DNA from: Acidimicrobiaceae bacterium
GTDB lineage: Bacteria; Actinomycetota; Acidimicrobiia; Acidimicrobiales; Palsa-688
Direction of reading: 5' to 3'
NCBI GenBank assembly: GCA_030838025.1
Contig: JAUTXM010000146.1
Coordinates: 1 to 5,850, forward strand
DNA length: 5,850 nucleotides
Shown: piece after piece, positions 1-5,742 of the stretch
Numbering within the stretch: the first letter of the stretch is position 1
Layout of the letters: the number at the start of each line of letters is the position of its first letter
Translations under genes and position numbers: made by a program
Notes under the pieces: model-generated
Seen by the model: the letters and a program-made list of their open reading frames with translations, nothing else
Told to the model about the DNA's origin: nothing
Database searches by the model: none

Positions 1-5
1 CGCCT

Positions 6-1688
6 ATGGCAAGCGATATGAAGCCGCGCAGTCACGAGGTCACCGACGGGTTCGAGCGGGCCCCCGCCCGGGCCATGCTGCGGGCGGTCGGCATGACCGA
101 TGCCGACTGGGACAAGCCGCAGGTCGGCGTGGCGTCGTCGTGGAACGAGGTGACGCCTTGCAACATGCCGCTCGACCGATTGGCCAAGCGGGCCAAGCAG
201 GGGGTGCGTGACGCCGGCGGGTTTCCGTTCGAGTTCGTCACGATCGCCGTGTCCGACGGCATCTCCATGGGCCACGAGGGGATGCGGGCGTCGCTCGTAA
301 GTCGGGAGGTCATTGCCGACTCCGTCGAGGTCGTCATGCATGCCGAGCGCTTCGACGCACTCGTGACCTTCGCAGGCTGCGACAAGTCGCTTCCGGGAAT
401 GCTCATGGCCGCCGCCCGGATCAACCTGCCGTCGGTGTTCCTCTACGGCGGCAGCATTCTCCCCGGCCGAGGCGCCCGAGGCGAGGCGCTGGATATCGTC
501 AGCGTTTTCGAAGCGGTCGGCGCCCGGGCCCAGGGAGGGTTGACCGACGAGGAGTTGGCTCTCATCGAGCGAAACGCCTGTCCGACCGTGGGCAGCTGCG
601 CCGGGATGTTCACCGCCAACACGATGGCGTCGGTCTCCGAGGCGCTGGGCATGGCATTGCCGGGCAGCGCCTCGGCGCCCGCCGTCGACCGCCGGCGCGA
701 CGATCTCGCCTACGCCACTGGCCAAGCGGTCGTCCGGCTGCTGGAGCTCAACATCCGCCCTCGCCAGATCTTGACCAAGGAGGCATTCGAGAACGCCATC
801 GCGGTCGTCAATGCCCTCGGTGGTTCCACCAACGCCGTCCTGCACCTGCTGGCGATCGCCTATGAGGCTCGGGTCGAACTGAACATCGACGACTTCGATC
901 GAGTCGGCCGGCGGGTACCGCACCTGGCCGATACGAAGCCCCACGGCCGGTATCACATGACCGACATCGACCGCATCGGGGGCGTTCCGGTTGTCATGCG
1001 GGAGCTGTTGGAAGCGGGCCTGTTGCATGGCGACTGCCTCACGGTCACCGGGCGCACCATGGCCGAGAATCTGGCTCTGATGGATCCGCCGCCCCCCGAC
1101 GGCGAGGTGGTCCACCCCATGACCAACCCGATCCATGTCACGGGCGGGATCGCCATCTTGCGGGGGACGCTCGCGCCGAAGGGATCGGTCGTGAAGGTGG
1201 CGGGCATCGACTCCGACCGCTTCGAGGGAACGGCATTGGTCTTCGACGGGGAGGACGGTGCCATGGAGGCGATTCTGCAGGGCCGCGTCGAGCCAGGCAC
1301 CGTCGTCGTGATCCGCTACGAGGGTCCCAAGGGGGGACCGGGCATGCGGGAGATGCTCGCCGTTACCGGTGCCATGAAGGGCGCTGGGCGGGGCGGGGAT
1401 TGTGCGTTGTTGACCGACGGAAGGTTCTCCGGCGGGACGCACGGCTTGTGCATCGGGCACGTGGCGCCCGAGGCGGTCGACGGCGGCCCGATCGCGTTCG
1501 TGGCGGACGGGGACCGAATCGTGATCGACGTGCCGTCGAGGACCGTTGACCTGCTGGTGGACGGCGACACGCTGGCCCGTCGCCGGGCCGATTGGAAGCT
1601 GCCCGAACCCCGATACACGACCGGTGTCCTGGCCAAGTACGCCAAGCTCGTCACCGGCGCCGAACGTGGTGCGATCACCCAGCCGTAG
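6..1688 (+). CDS. ilvD: Dihydroxy-acid dehydratase (IlvD)
   Basis: Dehydrates 2,3-dihydroxy-isovalerate and 2,3-dihydroxy-3-methylvalerate to the 2-keto acids that become valine/leucine and isoleucine; a cytosolic Fe-S enzyme. The 560 residues match the usual family length. Both IlvD/Edd signatures are visible: CDKSLPGMLMA at residues 125-135 and ALLTDGRFSGGT at 467-478. C52 (TPCN), C125 (GCDK) and C198 (GSCAGM) sit where [2Fe-2S]-type dehydratases carry their three cluster cysteines. By family analogy K127 is the lysine that becomes carbamylated to bind Mg2+, and S475 is the catalytic base. The start is uncertain: ATG at 6 is too close to the window edge to show a ribosome site, and the in-frame ATG at 18 gives an N-terminus (MKPRS) more typical of the family. 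TAG stop at 1686. ilvB of the same pathway begins at 5825, beyond three unrelated genes. L-arabinonate dehydratase and Edd are related, but the N-terminal sequence is clearly IlvD-like. Confidence 0.97.
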   Translation: MASDMKPRSHEVTDGFERAPARAMLRAVGMTDADWDKPQVGVASSWNEVTPCNMPLDRLAKRAKQGVRDAGGFPFEFVTIAVSDGISMGHEGMRASLVSREVIADSVEVVMHAERFDALVTFAGCDKSLPGMLMAAARINLPSVFLYGGSILPGRGARGEALDIVSVFEAVGARAQGGLTDEELALIERNACPTVGSCAGMFTANTMASVSEALGMALPGSASAPAVDRRRDDLAYATGQAVVRLLELNIRPRQILTKEAFENAIAVVNALGGSTNAVLHLLAIAYEARVELNIDDFDRVGRRVPHLADTKPHGRYHMTDIDRIGGVPVVMRELLEAGLLHGDCLTVTGRTMAENLALMDPPPPDGEVVHPMTNPIHVTGGIAILRGTLAPKGSVVKVAGIDSDRFEGTALVFDGEDGAMEAILQGRVEPGTVVVIRYEGPKGGPGMREMLAVTGAMKGAGRGGDCALLTDGRFSGGTHGLCIGHVAPEAVDGGPIAFVADGDRIVIDVPSRTVDLLVDGDTLARRRADWKLPEPRYTTGVLAKYAKLVTGAERGAITQP

Positions 1689-1718
1689 GTGGCGCAATCC
1701 GTGGCCGCCGTCTGGGCC

Positions 1719-1740
1719 GACGCCCTAACGCCCTGACGCC
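1719..1740. repeat. Short tandem repeat, TRACGCCC unit, in the ilvD-methyltransferase spacer
   Basis: GACGCCC, TAACGCCC and TGACGCC follow one another with an 8-bp period, giving about 2.75 copies. A similar block, GACGCCTAACGCC, lies at 2506-2518 just after the methyltransferase gene. The 120-bp spacer 1689-1808 also holds an 8-bp direct repeat, GTGGCGCA, at 1689-1696 and 1741-1748. No T-tailed terminator is visible after ilvD. Function is unknown, and in GC-rich DNA these short matches may be chance. Confidence 0.45.
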
Positions 1741-1792
1741 GTGGCGCAGTTCGTCCTCGGCGATACCTACTCTGGTGACGTGGCGGTAGCTC

Positions 1793-1798
1793 GGGAGG
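1793..1798 (+). promoter_or_regulatory. Ribosome binding site that fixes the methyltransferase start
   Basis: GGGAGG is a strong Shine-Dalgarno match. It lies 10 nt before ATG 1809 but only 1 nt before the in-frame TTG at 1800. This spacing favours the ATG and removes three residues (MRR) from the longest possible reading. Confidence 0.7.
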
Positions 1799-1808
1799 TT
1801 TGCGCCGC

Positions 1809-2495
1809 ATGAGCGCTACAGGCGGGGCGAATGCGGCAGGTGCGGGCAATACGGCGGGTCCGGACCGTGCGGCGGGTGCAGCCGGTGGAGGCCATCCGGC
1901 CGGTGAGGCGACCAGATTCGACGCCAGCTATGCCGCCACGCCGCCTTGGGACATCGACGAGGCCCAGCCGGCATTTCTGGCCCTCGCGCAGTCGGGGCAG
2001 ATCCGAGGCCGGGTGCTCGATATCGGCTGCGGTACGGGCGAACACGCGCTGATGGCCGCCGACTTCGGGCTCGCCGCAGTCGGGATCGACGCTGCCCCAA
2101 CGGCCATCGCCAAAGCTGAGGTGAAGGCACACGACCGGGGCCTGAGGGTTCAGTTCGTCGTTGGGAACGCCTTAGACCTCACATCCTTCACGGATCCGCT
2201 GGGCCAGTTCGACACTGTCCTCGACTGCGGCGTGTACCACGTCTTCGACGACGACGAACGCCCACGCTATGTCCAGAGCCTCGCCGAGCTGATTCGCACC
2301 GGAGGCCGCTACTTCATGCTGTGCTTCAACGAGCACCAATCAGGCGACTGGGGCCCTCGCCGAATCACCCAAGCCGAGATCCGCGCCAGCTTCAGCCATG
2401 GCTGGCGGGTCGATTCCATCGAGCGCTCCCGCTTGGTCGTCACCTTTCAGCCCGACGGCGTCGACGCCTGGCTGGCCGCCGTGACCCGGACCTGA
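1809..2495 (+). CDS. Class I SAM-dependent methyltransferase, substrate unknown
   Basis: A predicted soluble 228-residue enzyme that would move a methyl group from S-adenosylmethionine to an unidentified acceptor. The Rossmann motif I, VLDIGCGTGEHAL, spans residues 69-81. The acidic residue ending strand 2 is D94 (VGIDAAP). Motif II/III is around GNALDL at 119-124, and motif IV is FDTVLDCGVYH at 134-144. The segment YAATPPWDIDEAQP at 41-54, just before the fold, is common in small bacterial methyltransferases of the UbiE/TehB/TPMT-like type, so family names alone do not give a substrate. Residues 1-35 are a Gly/Ala-rich low-complexity extension, probably disordered. The start is ATG 1809, set by GGGAGG at 1793-1798. 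It follows ilvD by 120 bp on the same strand, so co-transcription is possible but not shown. It converges with the nucleotidase gene, leaving 33 bp between the stop codons. Confidence 0.9.
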   Translation: MSATGGANAAGAGNTAGPDRAAGAAGGGHPAGEATRFDASYAATPPWDIDEAQPAFLALAQSGQIRGRVLDIGCGTGEHALMAADFGLAAVGIDAAPTAIAKAEVKAHDRGLRVQFVVGNALDLTSFTDPLGQFDTVLDCGVYHVFDDDERPRYVQSLAELIRTGGRYFMLCFNEHQSGDWGPRRITQAEIRASFSHGWRVDSIERSRLVVTFQPDGVDAWLAAVTRT

Positions 2496-2497
2496 GG

Positions 2498-2521
2498 GCC
2501 GGCCCGACGCCTAACGCCGGC
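2498..2521. terminator. Weak hairpin between convergent genes
   Basis: The 33-bp gap between the convergent stop codons contains two GCCGGC copies (2498-2503 and 2516-2521), which can pair as a 6-bp stem with a 12-nt loop. A 10-bp palindrome, GGGCCGGCCC, overlaps the left arm at 2496-2505. Neither strand has a T-tract after the stem, so this is at best a weak or factor-assisted terminator shared by the two genes. Confidence 0.25.
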
Positions 2522-2528
2522 AAGCGGC

Positions 2529-4010
2529 CTAGCGCTGCAGCTCCGCGATCATTGCCTTTCGGATGTCGCCATGCGAAACCCGGTTCGTGATGTCAGGACC
2601 AGGTTTCAAGAAGTCGAGCCCGGTCTCGCCGCCCGTAAGGAGGAAATCGTCGATGGCTACGCTGTAGGTCCTCGTTGCAACGAGCGGTAGGGCGTCAATG
2701 AGCCAGCCATCGTTCGCGGGACTTCGGGTCACGTTGGCAGTCTGGAGGTAGCCGCCGGTGCCTGCGTTCTTGATGCCCTGGTCGAGCACCCTCTGCAGCA
2801 GGCTTCCTGACATATCCACCGATTCGACGCTTCCGTTGAATGGAAGCGTCCGCAGAACGTCGTACTCGGTGACCTCTCCAGCAGAAATTTCGTCATCGAT
2901 ACGGATCGAGCCCGCGTTGAAGATCGCCAGCTCTGTTCCTGGCGCGGCATCGAGCATCCCCTTTGCCACCAGTTTGGTCAGCGTGGTCGGCATCGTGCGC
3001 ACCGTGGACTCACGTCCGTCCAACGCTTCGGTCGTGGTCGCGGCCACGCGCTCAGGGTCAAACCCCAGGGCTCTGAACCCGGCGAAGGCGGCCTTCATCC
3101 ATTTCGCGACCACGTCGGCGACCTGCGGGTCGTCAGCAAACTGGGCCGTGATTCGCTGGAGTCTGGACTCGGTCTCGAGCTTTTTGGTGGCGGTGTTGTA
3201 TCGGAGCTGGTGGATATACACGCTTCGGGCGTTGGCATCGGCCTTGAAGACAGGCGTGAACGACGTTCCGCGCTCGACCTGGGTGTTTTCGTGCTCGTGT
3301 CCTCCTAGGACGAGGTCGATTCCAGGGACGCTCTGGACCAGTTTGACGTCGGTGGCAAGGTCGAGGTGGGTCACGGCGATTATCACATCGACCTTGTCTC
3401 GTAGTGCGGCCACTTGCTCCTTCGCCACGGAGATGGGGTCCTCATAACTCACATAAGTCGCATTGTTGGAGCCGATGGTCAGGCCGAAAAGCCCGATCCG
3501 CATCGATTCCCCCTCGGAGTTCTTCTCGGTGATGATGACGTTGCGCGGAACGCCTGTCAGCCCATCCACATTGCTCGAGAACCACTTGAACTTCGACTCG
3601 GCGATGCGCTGCGAAAGCGCGTCCTGCTTGAGGTCGAACTCATGGTTACCGAAGGTTGCGTAGTCGAGCCCGACAGAGTTCATCACGTCGACCATTTGTC
3701 TGCCGGCCAGGGGCTGGCCATCCACGGTCGCCGTTCCCAGCGCCGACGGACTGAGGAGATCACCGGCCAGAATGGTCACCGTGTTCGCGTTCTTGTTCAG
3801 GAGTTGCTTGCGAAGGGTCGCCACGCGGGCCAGGCCCCCCTCCTTTCCGCCGGCCACTGGCGTGATCTCGTAGACGTCATTCATCTGAATGAGGGTGACC
3901 GAAACGACGTCGCCTGTACCGCGACCGACGGAGCCATTCTCGGTGCATCCCACGAGGCCGATCGCCAGAAGAGCGACGCACAGCCACATCCGGCCTGCCC
4001 TTATCGACAT
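2529..4010 (-). CDS. Lipoprotein bifunctional metallophosphatase/5'-nucleotidase
   Basis: Predicted exported, lipid-anchored enzyme removing phosphate from nucleotides or similar esters outside the cell. Numbering assumes ATG 4010 (493 residues). A short signal peptide with two N-terminal arginines ends in lipobox LVGC, C22 being the lipidated cysteine. The N-terminal metallophosphoesterase domain spans about residues 38-255: D45 (MNDVYEI), AGD84, GNHE at 121-124, H215 (VTHLD) and GHEHE at 237-241. The C-terminal 5'-nucleotidase domain spans about 310-460: FNAGSIRID at 364-372, LPFNGSV at 389-395, GGYLQ at 419-423 and DDFLLTGGE at 454-462. These correspond to the NGGxIR, PFgN and substrate-binding loops of UshA/CD73-type enzymes. 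Motif I has Y47 where most members have a metal-binding histidine (D-x-H). An in-frame ATG at 4025 would add five residues, but the -10 element lies between the two ATGs. The gene is divergent from the TIG protein. Substrate preference cannot be read from sequence. Confidence 0.92.
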   Translation of the reverse strand: MSIRAGRMWLCVALLAIGLVGCTENGSVGRGTGDVVSVTLIQMNDVYEITPVAGGKEGGLARVATLRKQLLNKNANTVTILAGDLLSPSALGTATVDGQPLAGRQMVDVMNSVGLDYATFGNHEFDLKQDALSQRIAESKFKWFSSNVDGLTGVPRNVIITEKNSEGESMRIGLFGLTIGSNNATYVSYEDPISVAKEQVAALRDKVDVIIAVTHLDLATDVKLVQSVPGIDLVLGGHEHENTQVERGTSFTPVFKADANARSVYIHQLRYNTATKKLETESRLQRITAQFADDPQVADVVAKWMKAAFAGFRALGFDPERVAATTTEALDGRESTVRTMPTTLTKLVAKGMLDAAPGTELAIFNAGSIRIDDEISAGEVTEYDVLRTLPFNGSVESVDMSGSLLQRVLDQGIKNAGTGGYLQTANVTRSPANDGWLIDALPLVATRTYSVAIDDFLLTGGETGLDFLKPGPDITNRVSHGDIRKAMIAELQR

Positions 4011-4016
4011 AGAGGG

Positions 4017-4046
4017 ATAGTACATAGCGGTGTCCAGCGGCGTCGG
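4017..4046 (-). promoter_or_regulatory. Promoter candidate for the nucleotidase, probably leaderless
   Basis: Read on the minus strand, a -10 element TACTAT occupies 4022-4017, and CCGACG at 4046-4041 lies 18 bp upstream as a moderate -35. Six bases (CCCTCT) separate the -10 from ATG 4010, so transcription would begin at or next to the A of that start codon. No Shine-Dalgarno sequence precedes either ATG 4010 or ATG 4025, which fits a leaderless mRNA, a common arrangement in actinobacteria. Confidence 0.5.
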
Positions 4047-4065
4047 ATCTGTGGGCGCGCTGGAT

Positions 4066-4079
4066 CGACGACGTCGTCG
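4066..4079. repeat. 14-bp perfect palindrome upstream of the nucleotidase promoter
   Basis: CGACGACGTCGTCG is self-complementary over all 14 bases and lies 20 bp upstream of the proposed -35 of the nucleotidase promoter, in the divergent region. It could be a site for a dimeric regulator. A weaker inverted pair, CGTCGT/ACGACG, occurs at 4131-4136 and 4147-4152. The unit is a simple CGA/TCG trinucleotide run, so chance is a real alternative. Confidence 0.35.
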
Positions 4080-4180
4080 TGAGCCGGCCCGTGGCCTGCG
4101 TTTGTGAATTTGCCCGCTTCATGTCCGGATCGTCGTTCGCTGCGGGACGACGGATTGAGCGGCGAATGCCCATTTGGCCA

Positions 4181-4209
4181 TTGACGAAAGATGGTCGGGT
4201 GGTCAATAT
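4181..4209 (+). promoter_or_regulatory. Promoter candidate for the TIG membrane protein
   Basis: TTGACG at 4181-4186 and CAATAT at 4204-4209 are 17 bp apart, a good sigma-70-type pair. The -10 sits in one of the few AT-rich patches of the region. Transcription would start near 4216, giving an untranslated leader of about 84 nt before ATG 4300. This argues against the longer reading from TTG 4174, which begins upstream of the promoter. Confidence 0.5.
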
Positions 4210-4240
4210 TGGTTGTCGAGCGTGGGGGTGTGCGGTGGGG

Positions 4241-4263
4241 CGATCGGCAGTGACGATCGGCAG
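4241..4263 (+). repeat. 10-bp direct repeat in the leader of the TIG gene
   Basis: CGATCGGCAG occurs at 4241-4250 and again at 4254-4263, a 13-bp repeat period separated by TGA. It lies about 30-40 bases downstream of the proposed -10, where a bound protein or RNA feature could affect expression. Nothing else links it to a known operator. Confidence 0.4.
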
Positions 4264-4285
4264 CGGTGGATCGACGCGAGTTCGC

Positions 4286-4290
4286 AGGGG
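4286..4290 (+). promoter_or_regulatory. Ribosome binding site for the TIG protein
   Basis: AGGGG lies 9 nt before ATG 4300 and supports this start over the upstream in-frame TTG at 4174. The perfect -35-like TTGACA at 4295-4300 overlaps the start codon but has no matching -10 at the right distance. Confidence 0.5.
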
Positions 4291-4299
4291 CCTGTTGAC

Positions 4300-5580
4300 A
4301 TGGCCGTGAACCGGGCGCTTGGCCCGCTCCCGGCAGTGCCGCCCGGGGCTGATCCCGCCAATGGCGCGCCGCCCGCGAACACACCACCCCAGGCAATCGC
4401 CGCGGCGGCTCCAGCCGCGGCGGCTCCAGCCGTGGGTGGCGGGGCCGGCTCACCTGATGATTCCCCGCCCACGGGCGGGCCGTTTGTCGAGTATCTCTCG
4501 TGGGGTTTCGTGGTGGTCTATCTTGCGGCCGCCGCCGTCCTGATCATCATGGCGCTCGTGGCCGACAACCGGGACAGTACCTTGGGTGGCCTTCCGGTGG
4601 GCCGGTGGTGGTCCTTGGTCTTCGGGATAGGCGTGGTCGGGATCGCCTTGCTGATTCTCCAAGCCGTGGGCGCCTCGTCCAAGTTCGGTATTTTTCGACC
4701 CCTCGTCGGCCACGACAAGCGTTTCTCCACGTCGCTCACCCAAATAGGCATCTGGACGGTCGCGGCCGGAACAGGGTTCGGGTACCTGCTGGGTCGGGTT
4801 ATGTTCGATGGCGTAGCGCTCGGCGACGTGTTGCCTGGCAAGACATGGGATCAGTATCTGATCCTCCTCGGAGGCCCGTTCGCGGCGGCGGTTCTCGCAA
4901 AGGGGATCGTGACCTACAAGCTGACGGCGGGCACACTTCAGAAGTCGGAGTCATCGGCCCCGGTAGCCGCTCAGGTCGTGACCAACGACAGCGGTTCAGC
5001 AGACCTTATCGATTCTCAATATCTGATATTCAACATCATTGCGCTCGGATATTTCGTGGTGCAGCTGGCGGGAAAGAGTGTGCTGCCCGAGATTCCTTCG
5101 CCGCTTCTGGCCATGACGAGCGCCACGGCCGGGGTATACGTCGCGAACAAAGCGGCCCAGAAGAATGCGCCGACAATTACCTCCGTCAGCCCGCAGACCG
5201 CCGCGCCGTCGGCCATCGTGACGGTGCTCGGCACGAACTTCGACCCAGGAGAGAACAGCGACGCGACTCGCCGGGTCAGTGTCACCTTGAGCGGCGTGCC
5301 GAGGACCCTCTATTCGACCGACACGACCGATACCCGGATCCGCTTCGCCGTGCCTGGCGACGCCCCAGTCGGCCCCCAGACTGTCATCGTCACGTCAACC
5401 GCGGGCGTCGAGACCGAAGCGCACGACCTTCAGATCATCGCCCCCGCACCCGCCGCCCCGCCTGCGGCACCGCCGGTAGCCCTACCGGCCGCACCTGCGG
5501 CCGCGGTCGCGCCTGCGCCTGCGGCCGACCCGCCTGCGGCCGACCCGCCTGCGGCCGACCCGCCCGTCGCGGGACGTTAA
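4300..5580 (+). CDS. Multi-pass membrane protein with C-terminal IPT/TIG domain, function unknown
   Basis: I do not recognise a characterised homologue. From ATG 4300 it has 426 residues. Residues 1-60 are a Pro/Ala/Gly-rich disordered head. Hydrophobic segments lie near 66-88, 103-124, 146-168, 185-207 and 240-258, with a weaker sixth near 268-285. Residues 290-380 form an IPT/TIG immunoglobulin-like domain, shown by APTITSVSPQTAAPS, then VTVLGTNF, and the closing pattern PVGPQTVIVTSTAG. Residues 381-426 are a Pro/Ala tail with PAADP repeats. The basic loop KFGIFRPLVGHDKR (128-141) suggests that the loop between segments 2 and 3 is cytoplasmic. The start is chosen from AGGGG at 4286-4290 and the promoter at 4181-4209; the longer reading from TTG 4174 would add 42 residues. 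The two parts of the membrane region resemble each other (see findings). TIG domains often mediate binding or surface roles, but no role can be assigned here. Confidence 0.85.
   Translation: MAVNRALGPLPAVPPGADPANGAPPANTPPQAIAAAAPAAAAPAVGGGAGSPDDSPPTGGPFVEYLSWGFVVVYLAAAAVLIIMALVADNRDSTLGGLPVGRWWSLVFGIGVVGIALLILQAVGASSKFGIFRPLVGHDKRFSTSLTQIGIWTVAAGTGFGYLLGRVMFDGVALGDVLPGKTWDQYLILLGGPFAAAVLAKGIVTYKLTAGTLQKSESSAPVAAQVVTNDSGSADLIDSQYLIFNIIALGYFVVQLAGKSVLPEIPSPLLAMTSATAGVYVANKAAQKNAPTITSVSPQTAAPSAIVTVLGTNFDPGENSDATRRVSVTLSGVPRTLYSTDTTDTRIRFAVPGDAPVGPQTVIVTSTAGVETEAHDLQIIAPAPAAPPAAPPVALPAAPAAAVAPAPAADPPAADPPAADPPVAGR
4399..4428 (+). repeat. Two tandem 15-bp copies encoding the Ala-rich head
   Basis: GCCGCGGCGGCTCCA is repeated exactly at 4399-4413 and 4414-4428, with GCCG of a third copy following. 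In frame it encodes the AAAAP repeats of the disordered N-terminal region of the TIG membrane protein. Exact identity at synonymous positions suggests recent slippage or duplication. Confidence 0.8.
5518..5562 (+). repeat. Three tandem 15-bp copies encoding the PAADP tail
   Basis: CCTGCGGCCGACCCG is present three times without a mismatch (5518-5532, 5533-5547, 5548-5562). The copies stay in frame and encode repeated PAADP units at the very C-terminus of the TIG protein. A 15-bp unit preserves the frame when copies are gained or lost, so the tail length may vary between strains. Confidence 0.9.
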
Positions 5581-5635
5581 GCGCCTCCCGCCTCGGTCGG
5601 ACCCGTCCAGTGTCCGGGCTTGGCCTGAGCTGCGC

Positions 5636-5664
5636 TTGACGCCGTTCGATCCTCCAAGTACTGC
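5636..5664 (+). promoter_or_regulatory. Alternative upstream promoter candidate for ilvB
   Basis: TTGACG at 5636-5641 is a good -35, but the element 17 bp downstream, TACTGC at 5659-5664, is a poor -10. It would start the transcript near 5671, giving the leader peptide about 33 nt of 5' leader with only a weak ribosome site. It ranks below the candidate at 5667-5695. Confidence 0.3.
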
Positions 5665-5666
5665 GG

Positions 5667-5695
5667 TTGCGCATCGGCGTCCGCGGTGCCACAAT
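5667..5695 (+). promoter_or_regulatory. Promoter candidate for the ilvB leader transcript
   Basis: TTGCGC (5667-5672) and CACAAT (5690-5695) are separated by exactly 17 bp. The -10 ends 8 nt before ATG 5704, so the RNA would begin at or within a base or two of the leader-peptide start codon. The only purine-rich stretch before that ATG, GGTGG at 5697-5701, is too close (2 nt) to be an ordinary ribosome site, which again points to leaderless translation. Confidence 0.5.
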
Positions 5696-5703
5696 CGGTG
5701 GCG

Positions 5704-5742
5704 ATGGCCACCTCCTCGCGCGAACTCGTACTCATCACCTGA
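5704..5742 (+). CDS. ilvB leader peptide (branched-chain amino acid sensor)
   Basis: A 12-residue reading frame, MATSSRELVLIT, ends in TGA at 5740-5742. Residues 8-11 are Leu-Val-Leu-Ile (CTC GTA CTC ATC), so all three branched-chain amino acids occur in one uninterrupted run. Val is encoded by GTA, while the neighbouring genes mostly use GTC or GTG; a scarce codon could sharpen stalling. Leader peptides with such runs precede ilvB operons in other actinobacteria such as Corynebacterium glutamicum. The peptide itself is expected to have no function beyond placing the ribosome. The position, 85 bp before ilvB and directly before two hairpins, strongly supports this reading over a chance short frame. 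Confidence 0.85.
   Translation: MATSSRELVLIT

Noticed and set aside
2506..2535. Integron attC-like site, suggested by GCCTAAC at 2509-2515
   Set aside because: There is no complementary GTTAGGC-type partner at the expected distance, no integrase and no cassette array.
2758..3447. Plus-strand open frame of 229 residues opposite the nucleotidase
   Set aside because: It lies antisense to well-conserved catalytic domains and its translation has no recognisable features.
4095..4125. Pho-box for phosphate control of the nucleotidase, suggested by GTGAATTTGCCC
   Set aside because: There is no pair of direct repeats resembling the GTTCACC-type box at the required spacing.
4174..4299. N-terminal extension of the TIG protein from TTG 4174 (42 extra residues)
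   Set aside because: It contains a likely promoter (TTGACG-17-CAATAT) and a direct repeat, has no ribosome site, and its residues do not resemble a head domain. ATG 4300 has AGGGG at 9 nt.
4295..4323. Promoter based on the perfect -35 TTGACA at 4295-4300
   Set aside because: The sequence 16-18 bp downstream (around CTTGGC) does not resemble a -10, and the hexamer overlaps the chosen start codon.
5598..5616. Terminator for the TIG gene from the CGGAC/GTCCG hairpin
   Set aside because: The stem is only 5 bp with a 9-nt loop and has no T-tract. An equally good alternative pairing (CCCG/CGGG) overlaps it.
4500..5639. Long plus-strand open frame of 379 residues overlapping the TIG gene
   Set aside because: It is an Arg/Gly-rich shadow in another frame, with no recognisable motifs. 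The TIG frame has coherent membrane segments and a domain.
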